Source of the DNA: JAABSP01 sp011390135 | Lineage (GTDB): Bacteria > Desulfobacterota > Desulfobacteria > Desulfobacterales > JAABSP01 | Length of the DNA stretch: 6,770 nucleotides | Reading direction: 5' to 3' | Assembly: GCA_011390135.1 (NCBI GenBank) | Contig: JAABSZ010000212.1 | Coordinates: 1 to 6,770 of the forward strand | Shown: positions 1 to 5,780 of the stretch, in pieces | Layout of the letters: each line of letters starts with the position of its first letter | Position numbering within the stretch: the first letter of the stretch is position 1 | The notes under the pieces: model-generated | What the model was told of the DNA's origin: nothing | Databases searched by the model: none | What the model saw: only the letters and a program-made list of their open reading frames with translations | Program-made: the position numbers and the translations under genes

Positions 1-2
1 AC

Positions 3-554
3 GGGCGGCTGAACGAGAGGATGACCGCGCTGTCGAACCAGGTCAAAAAGGTGGTGGCGCACGCCGCAAAACAGGCACAGGGCGCAGGAGACACGGTAAA
101 AAGTGAGCTGGAGGAGAAGATCGGCAATCTATCGGCCGAACTCGGAACCGCACAAAACCGGCTCGGGGAAATCGACGAGGGGATAGCACAGGCCCGAAAC
201 CGGATCGAACAGTTCGAGCAGCAGATCGAGCAGCAGATTGAACAGCGGGAAGCCGGTTCCTCAGACCGGATAACCGAAATGAAGACATTCGTCAACCGGG
301 TAGTCAAGCATGTCAACAAGCTCCAGGAGATCCAGAAGAGCCGGATCGAAGCTCAAAAGGAGCAGGCCGCAAAGATTTCGACCCTGGAAACCCGGCTGGA
401 AAAAGCGATGGAGATGCTGGAAGCCCCCAGCGAGCCCAAAGAACCCGACCCCCAAATATCGGATCTGGTATCGAATCTGGTATCGGATCTGGAAAAACGG
501 ATCGCCCGGATCGAAGCCTATTTTCAAAAACGGAAGAAACCGGCAAAAGGTTGA
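3..554 (+). CDS. C-terminal part of a coiled-coil protein of unknown function (5' partial)
   Basis: I do not recognise a family. The frame is open to the left edge (GRLNER before the first Met at 21). The purine stretch GAGAGG abuts that ATG with no spacer, so it is a poor ribosome site, and I favour a start upstream of the window; if Met21 is the start the protein has 177 residues. Counted from Met21, it is almost entirely charged helix: heptad-like stretches at about 26-77 and 82-135, a Pro-rich break at 136-144 (PSEPKEPDP), a short helix at 146-168 and a basic tail (QKRKKPAKG). There is no signal peptide, membrane segment or catalytic motif in the visible part. Residues 63-76 repeat EQQI and residues 147-157 repeat SDLV/SNLV, both from 12-bp DNA repeats. 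It runs towards the oadB operon and ends before a shared terminator. It could be a structural or filament-like protein or the tail of a larger multidomain protein; nothing here decides. Confidence 0.6.
   Translation, partial: GRLNERMTALSNQVKKVVAHAAKQAQGAGDTVKSELEEKIGNLSAELGTAQNRLGEIDEGIAQARNRIEQFEQQIEQQIEQREAGSSDRITEMKTFVNRVVKHVNKLQEIQKSRIEAQKEQAAKISTLETRLEKAMEMLEAPSEPKEPDPQISDLVSNLVSDLEKRIARIEAYFQKRKKPAKG
214..249 (+). repeat. 12-bp tandem repeat inside the coiled-coil gene
   Basis: TCGAGCAGCAGA occurs twice in perfect tandem at 214-225 and 226-237, followed by a degenerate copy (TTGAACAGCGGG, 238-249). The repeat is in frame and adds EQQI tetrapeptides to the coiled coil, so copy-number change would lengthen the helix without breaking the frame. 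Confidence 0.7.
457..492 (+). repeat. Three 12-bp tandem repeats encoding SDLV-type tetrapeptides
   Basis: TATCGGATCTGG at 457-468 and 481-492 flanks one copy with a single change (TATCGAATCTGG, 469-480). The frame reads S-D-L-V, S-N-L-V, S-D-L-E. This is the second 12-bp-period repeat in the same gene, with a different unit from the one near 214. Confidence 0.8.
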
Positions 555-604
555 TTCCGAAGAAGGAGTTGTACCAGAACGAAAAGCAGCCCCCTTTGAA
601 TGAG

Positions 605-653
605 AAAAACCGGAAGCAACCCCTTTTTGAAAAAAGCTGCTCCCGGTTTTTTT
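605..653 (+). terminator. Rho-independent terminator between convergent genes, probably bidirectional
   Basis: AAAAACCGG (605-613), one mismatch, then AGCA (615-618) pairs with TGCT (638-641), one mismatch, then CCGGTTTTT (643-651). The T run extends to 653. The loop itself contains a CTTTTT/AAAAAG mini-hairpin. It lies 50 bases after the coiled-coil stop and 110 bases after the oadB stop. On the minus strand the stem is followed by five T, so it can serve both convergent genes. Confidence 0.75.
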
Positions 654-717
654 CATTCCTCAGTAAAGACATTTTTCAGGACCAAAGACAGGCCCCCTCC
701 GATCAAAAAGAGTCACC

Positions 718-753
718 GTCCCTTATGTCCTTTTCGTCCTTTTGGTCCCTTAC
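718..753. repeat. Four 9-bp tandem repeats (GTCC-type) in an A-B-B-A pattern
   Basis: The units are GTCCCTTAT (718-726), GTCCTTTTC (727-735), GTCCTTTTG (736-744) and GTCCCTTAC (745-753), with no spacer. They end 11 bases before the oadB stop codon on the minus strand, so they lie in its 3' untranslated region. TTTGGTCC at 741-748 is also the exact inverted copy of GGACCAAA at 679-686, so a long-range stem is possible. No coding role is apparent. Confidence 0.75.
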
Positions 754-764
754 ACCCCTCCCAC

Positions 765-1892
765 TCAGCTCATAAAGCTCCAGAGCACCCCCGCGCCGAT
801 GGCAGAGCCGATAACCCCGGAGATATTGGGCGCCATCGCGTGCATCAGCAAAAAGTTCGTGGGATCTTCCTCCTGCCCCACCATCTGGACCACCCGAGCC
901 GAATCCGGCACAGCCGAAACCCCGGCCGCACCCAGCAGCGGATTGATCTTGACCTTCAAAAACATGTTCATGATCTTGGCAAAGAGCAACCCTGAAGCCG
1001 TTGCAATGCAGAAGGAGACCGCACCGAGAACGAAGATTCCCACGGACTGAGGTGTCAGAAAGACATCGGCCTGTGTGCTGGCGCCGACCGTCAGCCCCAG
1101 AAGAATCGTTACCGAGTCGATAATTGAGGTCCGCGCGGCCTGCGCCAGCCGTTCCGCAACCACACACTCCTTCAGCAGATTCCCGAAAAAAAGCATTCCC
1201 AAAAGCGGAAGGGCCGCAGGCGCCAGAAAGCAGCAGAGCAGAAAGCCGATAATCGGGAAGATGATCTTCTCCAGCTTGGAGACCTCTCTCGGCTCCTCCA
1301 TCCGGATGAGCCGCTCCTGCCGGGAAGTGAGCAGCCGCATGATGGGCGGTTGAATAACCGGAACCAGCGCCATGTAGGAGTAGGCCGCCACTGCGATAGG
1401 CCCGATGAGCATGGGCGCGAGCTTTGCGGTCAGAAAGATCGCGGTGGGCCCGTCCGCGCCGCCGATGATACCGATCGCGGCCGCCTCATTGGGGGCAAAC
1501 CCCAACGCGAGCGCGCCGAGAAAGGTCAGAAAGATCCCCATCTGCGCGGCCGCGCCCAGCAGCATCAGCAGGGGCCTGGCCAGCATGGTCGAAAAATCGG
1601 TCATCGCTCCGATCCCAAGAAAGATCAGCGGCGGATAGACGCCCGAGGTAACGCCGAAATAGAGGTAGTGGAGAACGCTGTTGTCCTCGTAGATCCCAAG
1701 CCCCAGCCCCTTGAAGACCGGGATGTTGCCCATCAGGATGCCGAACCCGATCGGGATCAGCAGCAACGGCTCGTAATGCTTTGCGATCCCCAGATAGATA
1801 AAGGTGATCCCGATAATGATCATGATGATATGGCGGTAGTCGGCCATGGCAAAACCGGTATTGGAAATGAAATCCATGAACATATTTTCCAT
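765..1892 (-). CDS. Sodium ion-translocating decarboxylase, beta subunit (OadB/GcdB/MmdB family)
   Basis: This integral inner-membrane subunit decarboxylates carboxybiotin and couples it to Na+ export, building a sodium gradient from oxaloacetate, glutaconyl-CoA or methylmalonyl-CoA decarboxylation. It has 375 residues, closer to GcdB/MmdB than to the longer Klebsiella OadB (about 433). Family motifs are clear: GGADGPT (144-150), YSYMALVP (171-178) and NPLLGAAGVSAVPDSAR (317-333). With a constant offset of 56, the residues known to be essential in Klebsiella OadB all match: Asp203 to D147, Tyr229 to Y173, Asn373 to N317, Gly377 to G321, Ser382 to S326 and Arg389 to R333. It should therefore be active. 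The start at 1892 has AAGGGG (1897-1902) four bases upstream and AAGGAG (1905-1910) twelve bases upstream. It is the last gene of a minus-strand operon. No alpha or biotin-carrier subunit is present, so the substrate is not fixed by this window. Confidence 0.95.
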   Translation of the reverse strand: MENMFMDFISNTGFAMADYRHIIMIIIGITFIYLGIAKHYEPLLLIPIGFGILMGNIPVFKGLGLGIYEDNSVLHYLYFGVTSGVYPPLIFLGIGAMTDFSTMLARPLLMLLGAAAQMGIFLTFLGALALGFAPNEAAAIGIIGGADGPTAIFLTAKLAPMLIGPIAVAAYSYMALVPVIQPPIMRLLTSRQERLIRMEEPREVSKLEKIIFPIIGFLLCCFLAPAALPLLGMLFFGNLLKECVVAERLAQAARTSIIDSVTILLGLTVGASTQADVFLTPQSVGIFVLGAVSFCIATASGLLFAKIMNMFLKVKINPLLGAAGVSAVPDSARVVQMVGQEEDPTNFLLMHAMAPNISGVIGSAIGAGVLWSFMS

Positions 1893-1937
1893 AAATCCCC
1901 TTAACTCCTTTTCTCTTTTACAATCTTTTCAAAGGAT

Positions 1938-1995
1938 GAAAGCGTTTTCAAAACAGTAAAAGTTCCTTTACAAAAAGGATTGAAAAGACGCTTTC
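1938..1995 (-). promoter_or_regulatory. Long imperfect stem-loop between the OadG-like gene and oadB
   Basis: GAAAGCGTTTTCAA (1938-1951) pairs with TTGAAAA (1980-1986) and CGCTTTC (1989-1995), giving two 7-bp helices separated by a 2-base bulge. The loop carries a second hairpin, CCTTT/AAAGG (1965-1969 with 1974-1978). It sits in the 127-bp gap upstream of the oadB start. There is no strong T run after it on the minus strand, so an mRNA processing, stability or attenuation element fits better than a full terminator. Function is inferred only from the pairing. Confidence 0.5.
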
Positions 1996-2019
1996 GAAAT
2001 TCCGACGGAAGACTTTTTA

Positions 2020-2430
2020 TCAAGGATTCTCCGGCCCTTTCCAGTGGTAGTATCCCTCTCCGTCCGGCTCGATCAGCCCCGATTGGATCAGGTCATTGAG
2101 ATTGGAATAGGGTCGGTTGAGGCCGCACTTTTCTGAAAGTTCCAGAAGTCTGGGCAAAGAAAAGGGCGCATCCATCCGATCGATGATCATCTTGTACTCT
2201 CGAGCGGTCTCCTTCATATCGCCGGGAATAAGGATGTCGGAGACATCGATCTCCTTTGCACCTTCGGCCTTTTTCCGGGAATCGGACTTTTTCCGCTCCA
2301 TAAAGGCCAGCACCTTGTGGAGCTGGGAGATGGTCAGGGAGAGAAGCGTCAGCCCAATAAAGACGATGGTGACGCCGATTGCGGAGATGGCCCAGCCGTT
2401 GTGCGCGGATATGGCTTCCATACCGGTCAT
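2020..2430 (-). CDS. OadG-like gamma subunit with a C-terminal winged-helix-like extension
   Basis: This is a small single-span membrane protein between a cyclic-nucleotide-binding gene and oadB. The N-terminus has one hydrophobic segment (about residues 12-35, NGWAISAIGVTIVFIGLTLL) followed by a basic, charged linker (ERKKSDSRKKAEGAKE), the layout of OadG/MmdD gamma or delta subunits, which anchor and assemble the decarboxylase complex. Classical OadG is about 80-90 residues; this one has 136. The extra C-terminal part (about 74-132) reads as helix (SLPRLLELSEKCGL), helix (RPYSNLNDLIQSGLI), then a hairpin-like wing (EPDGEGYYHWKG), resembling a winged helix. I see no biotinylation motif (MKM). 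I chose the Met at 2430 because AAGGAGG (2440-2446) is nine bases upstream; the Met at 2436 would leave only three. The OadG call rests on topology and context rather than strong sequence motifs. Confidence 0.75.
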   Translation of the reverse strand: MTGMEAISAHNGWAISAIGVTIVFIGLTLLSLTISQLHKVLAFMERKKSDSRKKAEGAKEIDVSDILIPGDMKETAREYKMIIDRMDAPFSLPRLLELSEKCGLNRPYSNLNDLIQSGLIEPDGEGYYHWKGPENP

Positions 2431-2439
2431 ATACATTTA

Positions 2440-2446
2440 CCTCCTT
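2440..2446 (-). promoter_or_regulatory. Ribosome binding site that decides the OadG-like start
   Basis: AAGGAGG on the minus strand is a near-perfect Shine-Dalgarno. It lies three bases from the ATG at 2436 and nine from the ATG at 2430; the latter spacing is the normal one. Confidence 0.6.
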
Positions 2447-2473
2447 GCCGTTTTGTCCTTAATCTTGAATGCT

Positions 2474-2929
2474 TCATGCCTCCAGCAGTTCCTTCCGAGC
2501 CTCCCGAGCCTCCCGGGAGAAATAGGGGACCCGCTCCGCGATAATGGGATTGATCCGGTTCATGATCTTTTCACCGACCGAGCTATCTCCCTGAATGAAC
2601 ACCTTGAACTCATCCCCGTTGATGGCCAGCACCTCTCCGTCGGTGAGGGCGACGATGGTTCCGGTGTACCGGAAGGGGGTCACGATGGTGGACCAGCCCA
2701 TGATGTCTCCCCTCTGATGGAGGGTAAAGGCTTTCCCCTCCTTGAAGGAGACCATGAAGTTTCCCTTCATGATCATGTAGAACATCTGCGCAGGCTCTCT
2801 CCGAAGGGCGAGCACCTCTCCCTCCATCACCCGCATGGGATGGATCAGCTTCGCTGTCCGATCCAGTTCCTCGGAATCCAGCTCTGAAAAGAGTCCGAGG
2901 GATTTTAGGGTCTGCGTGTCGATTGCCAT
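2474..2929 (-). CDS. Single-domain cyclic-nucleotide-binding-like (CNBD/Crp-type) protein
   Basis: The 151 residues form one CNBD beta-roll fold: an N-terminal helix (LGLFSELDSEELDRTAKLI, 11-29), the beta-roll core (RVMEGEVLALRRE, then MFYMIMKGNFMVSF, then LHQRGDIMGWS) and a C-terminal helix region. There is no DNA-binding helix-turn-helix, so it is not a complete Crp/Fnr regulator. The phosphate-binding cassette is altered: the usual GE is G78-W79 and the R-[ST]-A segment reads R87-Y-T-G, so canonical cAMP binding is doubtful. It opens the minus-strand operon, 37 bases before the OadG-like gene, and is probably cytoplasmic. A sensing or allosteric role towards the sodium pump is an inference from position only. 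The ATG at 2929 has an AGGA nine bases upstream. Confidence 0.85.
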   Translation of the reverse strand: MAIDTQTLKSLGLFSELDSEELDRTAKLIHPMRVMEGEVLALRREPAQMFYMIMKGNFMVSFKEGKAFTLHQRGDIMGWSTIVTPFRYTGTIVALTDGEVLAINGDEFKVFIQGDSSVGEKIMNRINPIIAERVPYFSREAREARKELLEA

Positions 2930-2982
2930 TTTCTTCTGTCCTTTCTTCCTTAAATTCGATATTTTGAAAATAATAGCCCTTA

Positions 2983-3011
2983 ATTTGAATGGATCTTTAA
3001 GAAGTTGTCAA
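2983..3011 (-). promoter_or_regulatory. Sigma70-type promoter for the CNBD-oadG-oadB operon
   Basis: On the minus strand a perfect -35 TTGACA (3006-3011) is followed after 17 bases by TCAAAT (2983-2988), which matches the -10 consensus at four of six positions. Transcription would start near 2976, leaving a leader of about 47 bases. A better-looking TATTAT (2970-2975) further down has no matching -35. Confidence 0.5.
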
Positions 3012-3024
3012 CAGAAAAACGAAC

Positions 3025-3053
3025 TTGACCCGAATCGGCTTTCAATATATATC
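3025..3053 (+). promoter_or_regulatory. Sigma70-type promoter for the BMP transporter operon
   Basis: TTGACC (3025-3030, five of six) is followed after 17 bases by TATATC (3048-3053, four of six) in an AT-rich stretch. The start would be near 3060 and the leader about 73 bases. Its -35 is only 13 bases from the -35 of the divergent promoter. Confidence 0.5.
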
Positions 3054-3065
3054 CGAAAGACAGGT

Positions 3066-3081
3066 CGATGGATCGCCATCG
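3066..3081 (+). promoter_or_regulatory. Perfect 6-bp inverted repeat in the BMP operon leader
   Basis: CGATGG (3066-3071) and CCATCG (3076-3081) are exact inverted copies around ATCG. They lie just after the predicted transcription start, where a repressor operator or a leader hairpin would act. No T run follows, so it is not a terminator. Confidence 0.35.
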
Positions 3082-3133
3082 GCATCGAAAATCGTGGAAA
3101 AGACTGCTTTGGCAATAACAAAAGGAGAAAACC

Positions 3134-4321
3134 ATGAACCGAAAACTAGTCTTCTGTCTTGCCGGATTGAGCCTTCTCATCGCGCTAATCGCGCCTCCTG
3201 CGGTTCTTGCCGCGGATTCGCCCTACATCTTCGGCCTGCTGCTGGTGGGACCCTACAACGACCACGGATACAGCCAGGCCCACTATGAGGGGGGCCGATA
3301 TGTAGAGGAACACCTGCCCGGAACAAAGATGCTCTACATCGACAAGGTCAACCCGGCCGACCGCCCCGGCGTCACCATCCCCCAACTGGTGGATGACATG
3401 GTCGAGAAGGGGGCAAAGCTGATCATCGCCAACTCCGATGACATGAAAGACGGCATCCGGGAGGCGGCCATGATGCATCCGAAGACCCGCTTCATCCACT
3501 GCTCCGGAGACGATGTCCTCACCGGAAAGGCCCCGGCCAACCTCTCCAACCTCTTTGCCAAGATGATCTACGGCAAGATGATGGGCGGATTTGCGGCCGC
3601 GATGACCACCCAGACCGGAAAGATCGGCTATCTGGGGCCCCTGGTCAACGAGGAGACCAGACGCCTTGCAGCCTCCTCCTATCTGGGCGCAAAATATGCC
3701 TGGGAGAAGGTGCTGGGCAAAGATCCCAAGGATCTGAAATTCTCTGTAACATGGATCGGCTTCTGGTTCAACATCCCCGGCGTCACCGCGGACCCGACCC
3801 AGGTGGCCCAGAACTTCTACGACACGGGCCATGACGTGGTGATCTCCGGCATCGACACCACCGAGAACACCGTGGTGGCCCGGCAGAAACGGGAGGCTGG
3901 AAAAGCGGTCTGGGCCATCCCCTACGACTACAAAGGCGCCTGCTCCGGTGCGGAGGAAGTCTGCCTCGGGGTTCCCTATTACAACTGGGGGCCCGGCTAT
4001 GTCCGGATGATCAGGGATGCAAAGGCCGGAGACTGGAAATCCCAGTGGATCTGGATGGCCCCGGACTGGGAGAACATCAATGATCCCGACTCCAGCGCCA
4101 TCGGGTACAACATGGGGCAGGCCCTCTCCGATGATGCCCGGGAAAAGCTGCAGGAGTTCGTTGTGGATCTGGGAACCGACAAGATTCAGCTCTTCAAAGG
4201 CCCCCTTTTCTATCAGGATGGTTCGGTCTTTGTCAAGGAAGGAGAGACCGCATCGGAGAAACAGATCTGGTACATGGAGCAGCTTCTAAAGGGGATGGAG
4301 GGCTCCAGCAGCGCAAGATAA
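3134..4321 (+). CDS. BMP-family ABC transporter substrate-binding protein (periplasmic)
   Basis: This is the ligand-capturing component of an ABC importer of the basic membrane protein (BMP/PnrA/Med) family, whose studied members mostly bind purine nucleosides. It has 395 residues. A signal peptide (basic MNRK, hydrophobic 5-19, VLA at 24-26) is probably cut after A26. No lipobox is present, so the protein should be soluble in the periplasm, unlike the lipoproteins of Gram-positives and spirochaetes. Family features are GPYNDHGYSQ (39-48, the usual FND/FNQ ligand loop), GFAAAMTTQTGKIGYLG (152-168) and the C-terminal FKGPLFYQDG (354-363). Two cysteines (C270, C277) may form a disulfide. The many aromatic residues near 207-212 and 281-285 differ from PnrA, so the ligand may not be a nucleoside. 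The start at 3134 has AAGGAG (3122-3127) six bases upstream. Its stop overlaps the next start by one base. Confidence 0.92.
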   Translation: MNRKLVFCLAGLSLLIALIAPPAVLAADSPYIFGLLLVGPYNDHGYSQAHYEGGRYVEEHLPGTKMLYIDKVNPADRPGVTIPQLVDDMVEKGAKLIIANSDDMKDGIREAAMMHPKTRFIHCSGDDVLTGKAPANLSNLFAKMIYGKMMGGFAAAMTTQTGKIGYLGPLVNEETRRLAASSYLGAKYAWEKVLGKDPKDLKFSVTWIGFWFNIPGVTADPTQVAQNFYDTGHDVVISGIDTTENTVVARQKREAGKAVWAIPYDYKGACSGAEEVCLGVPYYNWGPGYVRMIRDAKAGDWKSQWIWMAPDWENINDPDSSAIGYNMGQALSDDAREKLQEFVVDLGTDKIQLFKGPLFYQDGSVFVKEGETASEKQIWYMEQLLKGMEGSSSAR

Positions 4322-5769
4322 TGGAGATCGCGCTGCAAAACATCACCAAGGATTACGGATCTGTCCGGGCAAACGACCATGTCACCATGAGGGTGGTTCC
4401 CGGATCGATCCACGGTCTGTTAGGGGAGAATGGAGCCGGCAAGAGCACCCTGATGAAGATTCTCTCCGGCTATACCCCGAAAACGGCCGGGGAGATCCGC
4501 ATCGACCGCGGAATAGTGGAATACGAGAGTCCGGCCCACGCGGCCAACCTCGGCATCGGGATGCTCTATCAGGACCCTCTCGATTTCCCCCTGCTCTCGG
4601 TGCTGGAGAACTTCAAGCTGGGTCAGTCGAGTTCCGACATGACCGCGCTGCGCATCCGGCTGACCGATCTCTGCCGCCGCTTCGGCTTCACCCTCGATCC
4701 GGACGCGCCACTGGCATCTCTGACCATCGGAGAACGCCAGCAGCTCGAGATCCTGCGCCTTCTGGAAAAGGGCATCCGGACCCTGATTCTGGACGAGCCC
4801 ACCACCGGGATTTCCGGAACCCAGAAGGCCGCGCTCTTTTCCGCATTGAAGCAGCTTGCAGATGAGGGCCGCTCCGTGATCCTCGTCTCCCACAAGCTTG
4901 AAGATGTGGAGGCCCTCTGCGACCGGGTGACGGTTTTACGAGGCGGCAAGGGGGCCGGGGAGATGGAAAGCCCCTTTGATCCGGACCGGCTCATGACGCT
5001 GATGTTCGGCACCCGGCCCAAGCCGCCGCCGAGATCGGCCGAGGTTCCGGGCGGGCCGGTGCTGAACTTCACCAGTGTCGATGCCCGGGGCGGCCGCACG
5101 GGCCTGAAAAGCTGCTCCGTCCTCGTCCGGGAAAACGAAGTAGTAGGGCTTGCGGGTCTCGAAGGCAGCGGCCAAGGGGTCTTTTTGCGGACCGCGGCCG
5201 GACTCATCCCTCCCCTCTCCGGAGAGATCCACCTCAAAGGACAGCCCATGAAGCGGCAGAACCATCACGGGTTCAAACGAAAAGGGGTGAACTTTCTCCC
5301 TTCGGACCGGCTGGAGGAGGGGCTGATTCCAGGGCTGACCCTTGCGGAGCATTCCGCGCTGCAGAATGGAGGCGGCTTCTGGGTCCGCTGGCCCGCGGCC
5401 ATTGCCGATGCCGCGCGCCGGATCACGAACTTCCGCATCAAAGGAGAACCTAACCTTTCCGTGGAAAGCCTCTCGGGCGGCAACCAGCAGCGCCTGCTGC
5501 TCTCCTTTCTTTCCGAAAATCCGACCCTGCTGCTGCTGGAAAATCCGACCCGGGGCCTGGATGTGGAATCGGCCAATTGGGTCTGGGAGCATCTTCACCG
5601 GTTCTGCGCCAAAGGGGCCGCGATCGTCTTTGCCTCCTCGGAGCTGGACGAGATCCTGGCGCAGGCGGACCGTGTCATGGTCTTTTTCAACGGCGCGGTG
5701 ATCAAGGATGTCCGGACCCAAGAGACCGATCTCCGGGAGCTGGGGCTGGCCATCGCGGGAAGGGCATAG
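4321..5769 (+). CDS. ABC transporter ATP-binding protein, two fused ABC domains (BMP/sugar-type importer)
   Basis: This cytoplasmic ATPase energises the importer encoded around it. At 482 residues it has the tandem layout of RbsA/MglA and YufO-type proteins. Domain 1 carries Walker A GENGAGKST (35-43), the Q-loop Gln84, a diverged signature LTIGERQ (134-140), Walker B LILDEPT (155-161) and the switch His191. Domain 2 has a degenerate Walker A GLEGSGQG (279-286, no Lys), FLPSDRLEEGL (325-335), a clean signature LSGGNQQ (384-390), and ENPTRGLD (407-414) where the catalytic Glu is Asn; the switch His is Ser. This asymmetry, with one catalytic and one degenerate site, is usual in the family. The ATG overlaps the binding-protein stop (TAATG) and has no well-placed ribosome site, which points to translational coupling. 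The permease follows after 11 bases. Confidence 0.95.
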   Translation: MEIALQNITKDYGSVRANDHVTMRVVPGSIHGLLGENGAGKSTLMKILSGYTPKTAGEIRIDRGIVEYESPAHAANLGIGMLYQDPLDFPLLSVLENFKLGQSSSDMTALRIRLTDLCRRFGFTLDPDAPLASLTIGERQQLEILRLLEKGIRTLILDEPTTGISGTQKAALFSALKQLADEGRSVILVSHKLEDVEALCDRVTVLRGGKGAGEMESPFDPDRLMTLMFGTRPKPPPRSAEVPGGPVLNFTSVDARGGRTGLKSCSVLVRENEVVGLAGLEGSGQGVFLRTAAGLIPPLSGEIHLKGQPMKRQNHHGFKRKGVNFLPSDRLEEGLIPGLTLAEHSALQNGGGFWVRWPAAIADAARRITNFRIKGEPNLSVESLSGGNQQRLLLSFLSENPTLLLLENPTRGLDVESANWVWEHLHRFCAKGAAIVFASSELDEILAQADRVMVFFNGAVIKDVRTQETDLRELGLAIAGRA

Positions 5770-5780
5770 AACATTAGAAC

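Noticed and set aside
457..492. Possible CRISPR-like array
   Set aside because: The units are 12 bp in direct tandem without spacers and lie inside a coding frame.
261..656. Minus-strand open frames opposite the coiled-coil gene that run into the terminator
   Set aside because: Their N-terminal parts are translated terminator and repeat sequence, with no ribosome site and no homology I recognise.
703..1167. Minus-strand open frame within the 3' half of oadB
   Set aside because: It is in a different frame from OadB, which is conserved over its full length to the stop at 765.
2117..2887. Long plus-strand open frame (about 256 codons) opposite the CNBD and OadG-like genes
   Set aside because: It runs antisense through two well-supported genes and their gap, its product shows no family motif, and the opposite strand has good ribosome sites.
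3134..3157. Lipoprotein signal at Cys8 of the BMP binding protein
   Set aside because: The residues before Cys8 (LVF) do not fit a lipobox and the cysteine sits too early, within the hydrophobic core; the AxA-like site at 24-26 fits signal peptidase I instead.
4936..5721. Long minus-strand open frame (about 261 codons) opposite the ATPase
   Set aside because: It is the mirror of a gene with clear ABC motifs, is Arg/Gly-rich in the manner of GC-rich antisense frames, and has no recognisable domain.
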